A DNA stretch of 64,000 bases from assembly GCF_030547545.1 (NCBI RefSeq), contig NZ_JAUOQE010000003.1, forward strand, positions 1-64,000, written 5' to 3'. This document shows positions 36,278-44,911 of this stretch, one piece after another. The notes beneath the pieces were generated by a model. It ran no database searches. It worked only from the letters and a program-made list of their open reading frames with translations, and was not told where the DNA came from. The position numbers were made by a program, and so were the translations under genes. Each line of letters starts with the position of its first letter. Position 1 is the first letter of the stretch. Source of the DNA: Amphritea sp. 1_MG-2023 (GTDB lineage Bacteria; Pseudomonadota; Gammaproteobacteria; Pseudomonadales; Balneatricaceae).

Positions 36278-37186
36278 TTAAAACTCGTCTTCCGTCAACT
36301 CCATCACTTCTAACAACCATTCCCTAAACATCCGCATCCCATAGGTCAATTGACGATCTTTAGGGTATACCAAATAAAACGCACGGCCTGTTAATAGCTC
36401 AATATCCACCGGCACGACCAGCTGCCCATACTGCAACTCTCGCGTAATCAGTGCCTTATCCGATAAGGCAATCCCCAATCCTTCCAGCGCCGCACCGAGG
36501 GCCAACTGCGTACTCGAAAACGATAGCCCTTTCTCTTCACCTGTCATCGAGACACCCGCCTTCTGCAATAAGCGCTGCCACTCATTGCGTCGGCTAGTCA
36601 CATGAATCAACGTCTGCTTTTTTAAATCGGCAATGGTCTCAATCTGATGCTCTTCCTGCTTACGCGGACTACAGACCGGCACCACGACCGAACGATGCAC
36701 CAGATGAACTTCAATCTCATCATCATCCGGAGGATCACCAAAATAGACCGCCATATCGAGATCGGTATGATCAAAATCGATGCGGTTGACTGCTCCCGTG
36801 CTCAACCGCAGCTCGACGTCCGGATAAAGCGCCTGAAAATCTTTGATCCGCGGCATCAGCCACCGGCTTAAAAACGCCGGCGGGGCTTCAAAGGTCAATG
36901 AGCTAGTATTGGGGGCAGATATTAAGCGACGCGTAGCGGCATCCAACTCATCCAACGCATGAGAGACCGCCACTAAATATTTCTCGCCCGCCACGGTAAT
37001 CTGTACCTGACGCTTTTCACGCTGAAACAGCTTCAGCCCGAGAAACTCCTCGAGCGATTTTATCTGATGACTGACAGCAGAAGGCGTGACAAACAGCTCA
37101 TCCGCAGCCTTATTAAAGCTGCCTAACCGAGCGGCAGACTCAAAACTACGTAAAGCATTCAAAGGGGGTAAGCGTCTGATAAGCAC
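36278..37186 (-). CDS. LysR-family regulator, GcvA type
   Basis: 302 residues. N-terminal winged HTH starting PPLNALRSFESAARLGSFNKAADELFVT, which is typical of the GcvA subgroup, then the effector domain. It would be a cytoplasmic DNA-binding regulator. The open frame starts at a GTG with GAGG touching it, and no better start is visible, so the exact N-terminus is uncertain by a few residues. It ends head-on to the iron operon and has no divergent metabolic gene beside it, so its target is unknown. Confidence 0.9.
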   Translation of the reverse strand: MLIRRLPPLNALRSFESAARLGSFNKAADELFVTPSAVSHQIKSLEEFLGLKLFQREKRQVQITVAGEKYLVAVSHALDELDAATRRLISAPNTSSLTFEAPPAFLSRWLMPRIKDFQALYPDVELRLSTGAVNRIDFDHTDLDMAVYFGDPPDDDEIEVHLVHRSVVVPVCSPRKQEEHQIETIADLKKQTLIHVTSRRNEWQRLLQKAGVSMTGEEKGLSFSSTQLALGAALEGLGIALSDKALITRELQYGQLVVPVDIELLTGRAFYLVYPKDRQLTYGMRMFREWLLEVMELTEDEF

Positions 37187-37401
37187 CTCAATAGGTGAAA
37201 TTAATTCACACTTAAGCTGAAAAACTGTCGTTTGTTATTTAAACACCACTACCTTAGTATAACTATCAATGCAGCGATGATCCAACCGCAATACAAGACA
37301 TATAGCGAATATGAAACGAAACAACCTCATATTCAACGATATTCGGAACTGGACAGTCGAGTCACCAAGGTGACACTTTAATGAATTATATTGGTGATAA
37401 T

Positions 37402-37599
37402 ATGAATACTAACGAACATACTTTCAAAGTCGACAGCCTAGGTCACGTTGACACAGCATACTACATCGCGCAAGGCCGCGAAGCTCGCAACGAATATGTT
37501 GCTGAGCGTTTCGACGCTTTAAAGGTTTGGCTGAAAAGCTTAAAGCCACAGCGTCAGCAAAAGAGTTTTAACAGCACTCGTTCATTCGGGACCGTCTAG
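37402..37599 (+). CDS. Small protein of unknown function (about 65 residues)
   Basis: Two ATGs are possible, 37381 (72 residues, AAGG about ten bases before) and 37402 (65 residues, GGTGAT before). The later one opens the conserved-looking part. The core reads DTAYYIAQGREARNEYVAERF, followed by a basic tail with KSLKPQRQQKSF. The D-x-x-YYI-x5-R pattern recalls small RSP_7527-like proteins, but I am not sure. A strong terminator follows, and the gene has its own leader, so it is probably a real monocistronic gene. Confidence 0.6.
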   Translation: MNTNEHTFKVDSLGHVDTAYYIAQGREARNEYVAERFDALKVWLKSLKPQRQQKSFNSTRSFGTV

Positions 37600-37618
37600 G
37601 TCTAAACGAGACTCCTTT

Positions 37619-37644
37619 GGGGCCACTTTATGTGGCCTTTTTTT
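37619..37644 (+). terminator. Rho-independent terminator
   Basis: GGCCAC-TTTAT-GTGGCC followed by seven T bases, about 20 bases behind the small protein gene. Confidence 0.93.
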
Positions 37645-37668
37645 ATGCCTGTCAAAACGCTAGGGAGA

Positions 37669-37873
37669 GGTGAGGTATGAACCGCACCGTTGATGCAATC
37701 GACTCCTCAAACCACGCAAGAAAACCGGAAAACGTAAATCGTGCCTAGTGCAATGTTTCTCTCGTATCCGTAGTTATCGGTGCGGTTCGCAAGCTCACCG
37801 CCACCCTACAAGAGAATTATTGTGTCGGAAACAGCCCACCTCTCGTAGGCTGAGGTGAAGAACGAACCGCACC
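37669..37873. repeat. Three copies of a short intergenic repeat, GGTGA-N(5-6)-GAACCGCACC
   Basis: Copies at 37669-37688 (plus), 37779-37799 (inverted) and 37854-37873 (plus), each ending in GAACCGCACC on its own strand. The middle copy continues into CACCCTAC. The arrangement is like REP/BIME-type intergenic elements. No open reading frame is supported between the small protein and the tRNA genes; 37900-37985 is an A-rich low-complexity stretch. Confidence 0.6.
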
Positions 37874-38003
37874 ATAAGGTAGACAGATAGACGTTAAATT
37901 AACGGCATAGACAATAAAATAATATTTTGCGGGCATTAAAAGAAAAAAAGAAATATATAAAAGAAGAAATGAATTAAAGAATAAATCAGGAAAGATAATA
38001 AGT

Positions 38004-38090
38004 TGGTGCAGATGGGGAGACTCGAACTCCCACGCCCTTTCGAGCACTAGCACCTGAAGCTAGCGTGTCTACCAATTCCACCACATCTGC
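38004..38090 (-). tRNA. tRNA-Leu (CAG)
   Basis: 87 bases with the CCA end encoded (TGG at 38004 on the plus strand). Read on the minus strand, the acceptor GCAGATG pairs with CATCTGC, the anticodon arm is CTAGC-TTCAGGT-GCTAG with anticodon CAG, there is a long variable arm as expected for Leu, and the T arm contains GTTCGAGTC. It differs from the neighbouring copy at one variable-arm base. Confidence 0.97.
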
Positions 38091-38169
38091 ATATCAACTT
38101 ATCACGTTTAAGAGCGCCCTCTTGCTATGTTCATAGCCTATCTTTCAGAACTCAACTATCGAAAATAGT

Positions 38170-38256
38170 TGGTGCAGATGGGGAGACTCGAACTCCCACG
38201 CCCTTGCGAGCACTAGCACCTGAAGCTAGCGTGTCTACCAATTCCACCACATCTGC
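38170..38256 (-). tRNA. tRNA-Leu (CAG), second copy
   Basis: 87 bases with CCA encoded; same acceptor, anticodon CAG and T arm as the copy 79 bases downstream, with C instead of A at one variable-arm position (on the minus strand). The two form a tandem transcribed from the promoter at 38273-38301. Confidence 0.97.
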
Positions 38257-38272
38257 TCCGAAAGAGGAGCGC

Positions 38273-38301
38273 ATTATAAAGATGACTTTTTGATTTGTGA
38301 A
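38273..38301 (-). promoter_or_regulatory. Promoter of the tRNA-Leu pair
   Basis: On the minus strand TTCACA, 17 bases, TATAAT, followed by a GC-rich discriminator (GCGCTCC), as in stringently controlled tRNA promoters. Confidence 0.7.
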
Positions 38302-38325
38302 GGCCTAAAGCCAGTTTTTCGGTTT

Positions 38326-39306
38326 TTATTCTGCCGACAGACAGCCGACAAAGCTAGCAGCCAACGATTTCAGGTAATCGCTATACCCGCCGCGGCCAAC
38401 CTGAATATCGATAGCAAGAGGATCCAAACGACCCACCCGAATATCCAGTCCTCGAGTCAGGCTATCCACGACTGGCGCTTTAAACTGTGGTTCCACAAAA
38501 ACACAACGACCTTTATTGGCTTCCAACGTCTCACGTATCTCAGCCAATCGACGTGCGCCGGGTTTACGGCCAGGATCAACTGTAAAATAACCCAACTGAT
38601 TCAGCTGATAGTGTTCAACAAATCCACCAAAGGCATCATGAAAGACATAAAAACCTTCATCACTAATCGGTTTTAGCTGTTGCTGCAACTGCTGATCCGT
38701 TTCGTTCAAGCGTGAAGCAAAGTCTTGATAAGCCTGCTCAAACAGCTCCGCTTGCTGTGGATACAGAGTCACTAAGCGATCTTTAATTTTATCCGCTGCC
38801 GCTAATGCTTGCTCCGGAGTCATCCAGAAATGTGGATCGCCATCATGATGATGTTCGTCAGCGTGCTCGTGCTCTCCCATATGCTCATCTTCATGCTCAT
38901 GAGTCGCATCATGATCATCTTCGTGCTCGTGCTCTCCCGTATGCTCATCGGCATGTTCCTCATGCTCACTCGGCTCAAGCAATGCTAGGGCAGGGCGCTC
39001 AAGTTGACTAACGGTTTTGGTTAAAAACAACTCAAGCCCTTCGCCTCCCCAAATAAACAGATCAGCCTCATGAATATCGGCGACAGAGGAGGGTTTCAGG
39101 GAATAATGATGAGGCGAACTACCCGGCGGTAACAGCACATCCACGTCAGCCAAATCCCCCAGCATATCAACCGCAATCAACTGTATCGGTTTAATACTCG
39201 CGAGCAGCTTAATCGGCTGCGCTTGTAGGGCAGGCACCCAGCTAACCAACAAACTGAATAAAAAAAACACACCGTAGCGATGCACTCGACGAAAAAAATA
39301 GTCCAT
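38326..39306 (-). CDS. znuA: Zinc ABC transporter substrate-binding protein
   Basis: 326 residues: signal peptide (ending near LQAQP), a cluster A-I type binding domain with GSSPHHYSLKPSSV, and a His/Asp/Glu-rich loop of about 55 residues (HEEHADEHTGEHEHEDDHD and on) typical of ZnuA, followed by DPHFWMTPEQA. It binds Zn(II) in the periplasm and hands it to ZnuBC. It diverges from zur-znuCB over an 87-base region holding a Zur box. The codons of the loop give repeated DNA, which is not a separate element. Confidence 0.96.
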   Translation of the reverse strand: MDYFFRRVHRYGVFFLFSLLVSWVPALQAQPIKLLASIKPIQLIAVDMLGDLADVDVLLPPGSSPHHYSLKPSSVADIHEADLFIWGGEGLELFLTKTVSQLERPALALLEPSEHEEHADEHTGEHEHEDDHDATHEHEDEHMGEHEHADEHHHDGDPHFWMTPEQALAAADKIKDRLVTLYPQQAELFEQAYQDFASRLNETDQQLQQQLKPISDEGFYVFHDAFGGFVEHYQLNQLGYFTVDPGRKPGARRLAEIRETLEANKGRCVFVEPQFKAPVVDSLTRGLDIRVGRLDPLAIDIQVGRGGYSDYLKSLAASFVGCLSAE

Positions 39307-39354
39307 GAGGGTAGATCCCAGTTATGAAATGAGCTGTCATTTAAAAGCCGCAAA

Positions 39355-39367
39355 GTTATAATATAAC
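39355..39367. promoter_or_regulatory. Zur box
   Basis: GTTATAATATAAC is a perfect palindrome around one central base and matches the core of gammaproteobacterial Zur operators. It is placed between divergent znuA and zur, so zinc-loaded Zur should repress both directions. Confidence 0.85.
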
Positions 39368-39393
39368 AATTAATAGATCAACCGGTATTTTTT

Positions 39394-39888
39394 ATGGCGT
39401 CACAAAATAGCCCCAACGTTGCCTATCAAACCAATCATGACCACAACCACTGCATTAAAACGGCGCTCGAACATGCCCATGAAGTGTGTCAGAGCAATGG
39501 TCAGCGGCTCACTAAAATTCGTGAATTGGTGTTAAATCTAATTTGGCAAAGTCATAAACCACTGGGGGCCTATGATCTTTTACCGGCGCTGGCCAAGGCC
39601 GGCTTTAATTCAGCCCCACCCACGGTTTATCGCGCCTTAGATTTCCTTCAAGAACAGGGGCTGGTACACCGCTTGGCATCCCTCAATAGTTTTATCGGCT
39701 GCACTCACCCCGGCCAGCAACATCACGGCTACTTTCTGATCTGCTCTCAGTGTGGCAATACTGCCGAAATGCAATCACAAGAGTTACAACGGAGTATTCT
39801 GCACTGCGCCAGTGCTGCCGGCTTTTCTGTCGAACAGGAACAAATCGAAATTTTGGGCCGCTGCCCCAACTGCCAGGAGTCCATATGA
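39394..39888 (+). CDS. zur: Zinc uptake regulator Zur (Fur family)
   Basis: 164 residues. Winged helix with PPTVYRALDFLQEQGLVHRL, metal-binding residues in CTHPGQQHHGYFLICSQCG and the structural zinc pairs CSQC and CPNC. The short His-rich N-terminus (NHDHNHCI) is common in Zur. It represses zinc uptake genes when zinc is sufficient. It overlaps znuC by four bases (ATGA). Confidence 0.95.
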   Translation: MASQNSPNVAYQTNHDHNHCIKTALEHAHEVCQSNGQRLTKIRELVLNLIWQSHKPLGAYDLLPALAKAGFNSAPPTVYRALDFLQEQGLVHRLASLNSFIGCTHPGQQHHGYFLICSQCGNTAEMQSQELQRSILHCASAAGFSVEQEQIEILGRCPNCQESI

Positions 39889-40691
39889 GCCCGACGAGTC
39901 TGGTTGATGTCAACAACCTGAGTATTATCTACGGCGAAAACAGTGTTGTTAGCAATGTCTCCATGCAGCTAAAACAAGGCGAGATCACCACCCTGATCGG
40001 CCCCAACGGCGCGGGTAAGACCACCTTAATCAAAGCTATTTTGGGATTGATAACGCCGAGTATGGGAGAGGTCAATCGTTCTGAGAGTCTACAGATCGGT
40101 TATATGCCACAAAAGTTACATATCGATTCGACCTTTCCTCTAACGGTCGAGAGGTTTCTCAAAACCGCCGCGTTTTCCAGCGCTCAAGACCGCTTAGAGG
40201 CTCTGCAGGCGGTTGGCGCAGAGATGTTACTGAAACACTCGGTACACAGTCTCTCGGGGGGCGAAACTCAGCGTGTCATGCTTGCCCGTTCGCTACTCCG
40301 CAAGCCCGAACTACTGGTGCTCGATGAACCGGCACAGGGCGTCGATGTCAACGGTCAGATAGAGCTGTATAATCTTATCGCTCATATACGTGATCAGTAT
40401 GGTTGTGCGGTACTGATGATATCCCACGATCTACACTTGGTTATGGCGGCCACCGATCAGGTGATCTGTCTTAATAATCATATCTGCTGTTCCGGCCACC
40501 CAGCCAAGGTCAGTAGCGACCCATCCTATATTGAGCTGTTCGGCGTTCCCGGCGCAGAAAATCTAGCGCTTTATAGTCACCATCATAATCAGCATGATCA
40601 ACACAGTGAAAACATCAACATTAACACGCAACCTGATATCGCAGACATACCCGGTGAAAATCATTCGAGCCACTGTGGAGGCAATCACTGA
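39885..40691 (+). CDS. znuC: Zinc ABC transporter ATP-binding protein
   Basis: 268 residues from the ATG at 39885; the open frame extends further upstream only inside zur. Walker A GPNGAGKTT, signature SLSGGETQRVMLAR, Walker B LLVLDEP. The C-terminal tail is His-rich (HHHNQHDQHSENIN, HSSHCGGNH), an extension seen in many ZnuC proteins. CAGGAG lies before the ATG. The stop overlaps the znuB start by one base. Confidence 0.96.
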   Translation: MSPTSLVDVNNLSIIYGENSVVSNVSMQLKQGEITTLIGPNGAGKTTLIKAILGLITPSMGEVNRSESLQIGYMPQKLHIDSTFPLTVERFLKTAAFSSAQDRLEALQAVGAEMLLKHSVHSLSGGETQRVMLARSLLRKPELLVLDEPAQGVDVNGQIELYNLIAHIRDQYGCAVLMISHDLHLVMAATDQVICLNNHICCSGHPAKVSSDPSYIELFGVPGAENLALYSHHHNQHDQHSENININTQPDIADIPGENHSSHCGGNH

Positions 40692-41482
40692 TGCCTGATT
40701 TTCTTCTCTTTGCACTCTTAGGCGGTATCGGTGTTGCCCTGATTGCCGGCCCTCTCGGGGCATTTGTGGTGTGGCGACGGATGGCCTATTTCGGCGATAC
40801 CCTAGCGCACTCCGCGTTGTTTGGCGTCGCGATGGGCGTCCTGTTTGACATTAACGTCAACTTCGCCGTGGTGTGCTGCTGTCTACTCTTAGCACTGATT
40901 CTCGTCAGCCTACAACGACAACATCTGGTCGCTACGGACACGCTGCTGGGTATTATGGCGCATAGCAGTTTATCCCTCGGCTTGGTTGCCATCGCGTTAC
41001 TCGATGATGTGCGGGTCGATCTAATGGATTATCTGTTTGGCGACTTGTTAGCCATCTCGCCTAGCGATCTTTACTGGATCTATGGTGGCGGCTGTATCGT
41101 GTTATTGCTCATCTGGCGACTCTGGAATTCACTCTTAGCCATCACCATCAATGAAGAACTGGCACAGGTTGAAGGGGTACCCGTAGCGCGCATACGACTG
41201 GCGTTGATGCTCTTGATTGGTGTAGTGATTGCCATTGCCATGAAGGTTGTCGGTATCCTGCTGATCACATCCCTGCTAATCATTCCGGCGGCCAGCGCCA
41301 GACGCCTCGCCAACTCACCGGAACAGATGGCGATGATTGCCAGTTTACTGGGCGTCATCTCTGTCATGCTGGGGCTATATGCGTCTTATCAACTGGATAC
41401 TCCAGCTGGCCCGTCGGTGGTGGTCGCAGCCCTGATTCAGTTTCTGCTGTTATATTCATTACCGCTACGTCGCGCGGTATGA
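40691..41482 (+). CDS. znuB: Zinc ABC transporter permease
   Basis: 263 residues with about eight membrane helices. Motifs of the family: RRMAYFGDTLAHSALFGVA, LLITSLLIIPAASARRLA. Inner-membrane channel of the ZnuABC uptake system. It overlaps the MATE transporter gene by four bases, which suggests that gene is part of the same Zur-controlled transcript. Confidence 0.96.
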   Translation: MPDFLLFALLGGIGVALIAGPLGAFVVWRRMAYFGDTLAHSALFGVAMGVLFDINVNFAVVCCCLLLALILVSLQRQHLVATDTLLGIMAHSSLSLGLVAIALLDDVRVDLMDYLFGDLLAISPSDLYWIYGGGCIVLLLIWRLWNSLLAITINEELAQVEGVPVARIRLALMLLIGVVIAIAMKVVGILLITSLLIIPAASARRLANSPEQMAMIASLLGVISVMLGLYASYQLDTPAGPSVVVAALIQFLLLYSLPLRRAV

Positions 41483-42810
41483 TTCATTATCTAAAACGGG
41501 CACATAAGCAGGATCATCAACAGGTGTGGTCGCTGGCTTGGCCGATGATTCTGTCTAACATTACCGTGCCTCTGCTAGGTCTTGTCGATACGGCGGTTAT
41601 CGGTCATCTACCCGATCCCAAATACCTCGGCGCCGTTGCCGTCGGCGCGATGATCTTTACGATTCTGTACTGGTCATGTGGCTTTCTACGCATGGGTACA
41701 ACGGGGATGACGGCGCAAGCATTAGGCAACCAAGCCTATGATCAGAGTCGTCTGATATTAGCTCAGTCACTTATCGTCGCGGGACTTATCGGCCTATGCA
41801 TGCTGATCTTACAATACCCCATACTGGAGATCGCCCTTAACCTGATCGATGCAGAACCCTCGGTCACCGTCGAGGCTCGGCTCTATGCAGATATTAGAAT
41901 CTTCGGTGCACCCGCCGTATTAGCTAATTACACCTTACTCGGCTGGTTTCTCGGCAATCAAAACACACGTATCCCTCTGATGCTTCTGGTTTTCACTAAT
42001 CTCCTGAATATGGTGTTAGATATCATCGCCGTGTATGGCCTTGAGATGCATGCCGACGGGGTCGCCTTCGCTACGGTTATCTCAGAATATGCCAGCCTCA
42101 TGCTCGGCTGCTTTTTTATGTTTCGTATGCAGGCACGACAGCCGGGCACAACCCCTTGGTTGAAGTTAAAATCCGTCAGTCATTACTATCGCCTGATCAA
42201 CGTCAATCGCTATCTTTTTGTCCGTACCCTCGCGCTATTGCTCACCATGGCCTTTTTTACCTCACAGGGAGCAAAGCAGGGCACCACGATTCTGTCCGCG
42301 AATGCGGTGTTACTCAATTTCGTGATGCTTATCTCGAATGGACTGGATGGTTTTGCCCATGCCGCCGAAGCCCTCAGTGGTAAATATTATGGCGCTAAAG
42401 ATAATCCCCGTTTTCACCGAATAATATCCGCCTGTCTGAGCTGGTCATTAGTCAGTGCGTTATTGATGACGCTGTTTTTCTGGCTCGGCGGTGAATTCAT
42501 TATCGCGCTGCTCACCGATATTCCGGCGATTCGTCAAACCGCTGCAGACTATCTAGCTTGGGTTATTATACTGCCGCTGATCGCCGTCTGGAGTTATCTA
42601 CTCGATGGTGTTTTTGTCGGTACCACGCGCGTGAAAGCGATGCAAAACACCATGCTAATCTCGGTATTAGGCGTCTTTGCTCCCTTATGGTATGTCTCGC
42701 AACCCTGGGGTAATAACGGTCTTTGGCTGGCTTTTTTAAGCCTATTTGTGGCTAGAGGCCTGACTGGCGGCTATGTTTTCTTTAAGGAGTTCAAACCACC
42801 TCGGGATTAA
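41479..42810 (+). CDS. MATE family efflux transporter, DinF-like
   Basis: 443 residues, twelve predicted membrane helices, with the MATE/DinF opening LAWPMILSNITVPLLGLVDTAVIGH and the second-half counterpart starting VRTLALLLTMAFFTSQGA. Exchanges Na+ or H+ for organic substrates. Translationally coupled to znuB, which is unusual and implies expression under zinc limitation; whether it has a role in metal or metallophore transport cannot be told. Confidence 0.92.
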   Translation: MIHYLKRAHKQDHQQVWSLAWPMILSNITVPLLGLVDTAVIGHLPDPKYLGAVAVGAMIFTILYWSCGFLRMGTTGMTAQALGNQAYDQSRLILAQSLIVAGLIGLCMLILQYPILEIALNLIDAEPSVTVEARLYADIRIFGAPAVLANYTLLGWFLGNQNTRIPLMLLVFTNLLNMVLDIIAVYGLEMHADGVAFATVISEYASLMLGCFFMFRMQARQPGTTPWLKLKSVSHYYRLINVNRYLFVRTLALLLTMAFFTSQGAKQGTTILSANAVLLNFVMLISNGLDGFAHAAEALSGKYYGAKDNPRFHRIISACLSWSLVSALLMTLFFWLGGEFIIALLTDIPAIRQTAADYLAWVIILPLIAVWSYLLDGVFVGTTRVKAMQNTMLISVLGVFAPLWYVSQPWGNNGLWLAFLSLFVARGLTGGYVFFKEFKPPRD

Positions 42811-42817
42811 CATCATC

Positions 42818-43930
42818 ATGTATCCGATCAGCTATCTATCGCGTCTGTTACTCTGCCTAGCCCTCTCAGCATCAACGGCGGCACAGCCAATCGATCGTCT
42901 CAAGCTACCTCAAGGCTATCAGCTAACAGTCGCCGCAGCAGCGAGTAATGCCCGACAAATGGCCTTAGGAGAACCCGGAACGCTGTTTGTCGGAAGCCGC
43001 CGAGCAGGACAGGTGTACCGTCTTCGTGATACCGATGGAGATGGCGTCTATGAGCAGCGAGACGTTTTGCTGCGGGGGTTAAATATGCCCAGTGGTATCG
43101 CTTATCGTGACGGAGACTTATACATTGCGGCCGTTAAGCAGATCTTACGCTTAAATAATGCTGATCGCGTTACACCTCCAGCGGCCAACACCGAGTTGAT
43201 CACCGATCGGCTACCCAATATCAGTCATCATGGCTGGAAATACCTTAAGTTGGGTCCAGAGGGCGAGCTGTACTTTAACCTAGGAGCCCCTTGTAATAGC
43301 TGCCTCAGTGATGACCCTCGCTTTGCCACCCTCATGAAAATCAACCTCAACACGAAAACACAGACAATCGTCGCTCACGGTGTGCGCAACTCGGTTGGAT
43401 TCGCTTGGCACCCCAAGACGGATGAACTCTGGTTTAGCGATAACGGCCGCGATCATCTCGGGGATGATCAGCCAGATGATGAGCTCAACCGACTCAGCCA
43501 ACCTGGCCAGCATTTTGGCTACCCTTTTATTCATGCCGGCGATATTCCCGATCCCAAACTCTATCAGCAGCAAGCGTTCAGCGCTTTCGAGTCGCCCGTG
43601 TTAAAACTCGGCGCCCATGTCGCCCCCCTCGGTATGACGTTTTATCACGGCGATCAGTTTCCAGAGACCGATCAAAGTAGCCTATTTATCGCACAACACG
43701 GCTCTTGGAACCGCAGTCGTAAGGTCGGATATCGGGTTATCAAAGTGGATACATCTGTAACGCCGCCCAGCCAAGAGGTGTTTATTGACGGTTGGCTTAA
43801 TGGGGAAAGGGCTTGGGGACGACCGGTAGATATTCTCACCGATCGTGATGGCAGCTTATTAATATCCGATGATCGTGCCGGGCTTATCTATCGTGTTCGC
43901 TATCGCGGCAATAGCAGCGCCTTACAGTGA
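42818..43930 (+). CDS. PQQ-dependent sugar dehydrogenase-like protein (sorbosone dehydrogenase family)
   Basis: 370 residues from the ATG at 42818, which opens a signal peptide (MYPISYLSRLLLCLALSAS); the longer frame start lies inside the MATE gene. Six-bladed propeller features: LPQGYQLTVAAAASNARQMAL, RDTDGDGVYE, HGWKYLKLGPEGELYFNLG, FAWHPKTDELWFSDNGRDHL and WGRPVDILTDRDGSLLISDD. Periplasmic; relatives oxidise aldose sugars or sorbosone with PQQ, but many homologues are untested. It starts eight bases after the MATE stop and may be in the same transcript. Its 3' end overlaps the convergent tag gene by nine bases. Confidence 0.88.
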   Translation: MYPISYLSRLLLCLALSASTAAQPIDRLKLPQGYQLTVAAAASNARQMALGEPGTLFVGSRRAGQVYRLRDTDGDGVYEQRDVLLRGLNMPSGIAYRDGDLYIAAVKQILRLNNADRVTPPAANTELITDRLPNISHHGWKYLKLGPEGELYFNLGAPCNSCLSDDPRFATLMKINLNTKTQTIVAHGVRNSVGFAWHPKTDELWFSDNGRDHLGDDQPDDELNRLSQPGQHFGYPFIHAGDIPDPKLYQQQAFSAFESPVLKLGAHVAPLGMTFYHGDQFPETDQSSLFIAQHGSWNRSRKVGYRVIKVDTSVTPPSQEVFIDGWLNGERAWGRPVDILTDRDGSLLISDDRAGLIYRVRYRGNSSALQ

Positions 43931-44509
43931 AAAGCTTTCCGCCAGCGCTCGACAGGGCTGATAGCGTAGGCAATCCACTTCATGATCATTCACCATACCA
44001 GTCGCCTGCATATAGGCATAACAGATCGTGGGGCCAACAAATGTCATACCCGCTTGCTTCAATGCTTTACTCATCGTTCGGGACTGCGGCGTTTCAGCCG
44101 GCACCTCGGCAGGCTGCCGCCAGCGATTCTGAAGCGGCTGTCCATCGACAAACTGCCAGATATAGTTAGCAAAACTACCGTGTTTAGCCGCTAGTTCAAG
44201 CAACACCTGCGCGTTTTTTATCGATGACACTAGCTTCAATCGATTACGTACAATACCGGGGTCGAGCAACATCTGTTCAATTTTATCAGCTGAAAAGGCC
44301 GCCACGGTAGCAGGATTAAAGCCTTCATACTGCCGCCGATAACCTTCCTGCTTTTGTAAAATGGTGCGCCAACTAAGGCCTGCCTGAGCCCCCTCCAGCA
44401 CCAGAAACTCAAACAGCTGTTGATCCTCGCGCTGAGGTACACCCCAGACTTCATCATGATACTGTTGTTCTAATTCGGTGGATGTTGCCCAAGCACAGCG
44501 ATGACACAT
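43922..44509 (-). CDS. tag: DNA-3-methyladenine glycosylase I
   Basis: 195 residues from the ATG at 44509, which has AGGAG six bases before it; the ATG at 44515 touches the ribosome site and is less likely. Begins CHRCAWA with YHDEVWGVP, then GLSWRTILQKQEGYR and the C-terminal VNDHEVDCLRY, which together supply the Zn-binding Cys/His set of Tag. It removes 3-methyladenine from alkylated DNA. Convergent with the sugar dehydrogenase gene. Confidence 0.95.
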   Translation of the reverse strand: MCHRCAWATSTELEQQYHDEVWGVPQREDQQLFEFLVLEGAQAGLSWRTILQKQEGYRRQYEGFNPATVAAFSADKIEQMLLDPGIVRNRLKLVSSIKNAQVLLELAAKHGSFANYIWQFVDGQPLQNRWRQPAEVPAETPQSRTMSKALKQAGMTFVGPTICYAYMQATGMVNDHEVDCLRYQPCRALAESFSL

Positions 44510-44538
44510 ACCCATCTCCTGAGGAATTTACGCGTGCA

Positions 44539-44796
44539 TTAATGCTTCGTTGTACTCGGGTTGGGCACAAAATTAAGCGGTTGCGCGGGCTCAAGTTCAA
44601 CCTTACCACCCCGATTCACTCGCGTGTCTATTTCACCTTCAGGCTGATCAGAGCCATCTAGCGCGATCGAATCGGTGAAATCACAACGCACACATTCACG
44701 GTATTCGCGACCATCTTCACGATACATCTTCAGGGTGTCCATCTCGCCACAACGAGGGCAAACAGCACCAGCAATAAAACGTTTAACGATTGTCAT
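44539..44796 (-). CDS. YheV-type zinc ribbon protein
   Basis: 85 residues with two CxxC pairs (CPRCGE, CVRCDF) near the N-terminus and the sequence VKRFIAGAVCPRC, TLKMYREDGREYRECVRCDF typical of the YheV family. Function unknown. In the same direction as prlC and 115 bases downstream of it, an association seen in related genomes. Confidence 0.88.
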   Translation of the reverse strand: MTIVKRFIAGAVCPRCGEMDTLKMYREDGREYRECVRCDFTDSIALDGSDQPEGEIDTRVNRGGKVELEPAQPLNFVPNPSTTKH

Positions 44797-44911
44797 ATTC
44801 TTCTCAATAGGCTTTTACCAAAAGACATGCTCAATACATGCAGCATGCCCATTCATTATACCCTAAAGCGCATCATCTTCGGCGAGAGATATAAGCCGTC
44901 ATCACCGTCAG

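Noticed and set aside
37900-37985. A-rich stretch as an origin or curved-DNA element
   Set aside because: It is low complexity only; no DnaA boxes or ordered repeats seen.
37817-38053. 78-codon minus-strand open frame
   Set aside because: It starts inside the tRNA-Leu gene and crosses low-complexity DNA and a repeat copy.
38860-38970. Short tandem DNA repeats
   Set aside because: They are the codons of the His/Asp/Glu-rich zinc loop of ZnuA, not a CRISPR or mobile repeat.
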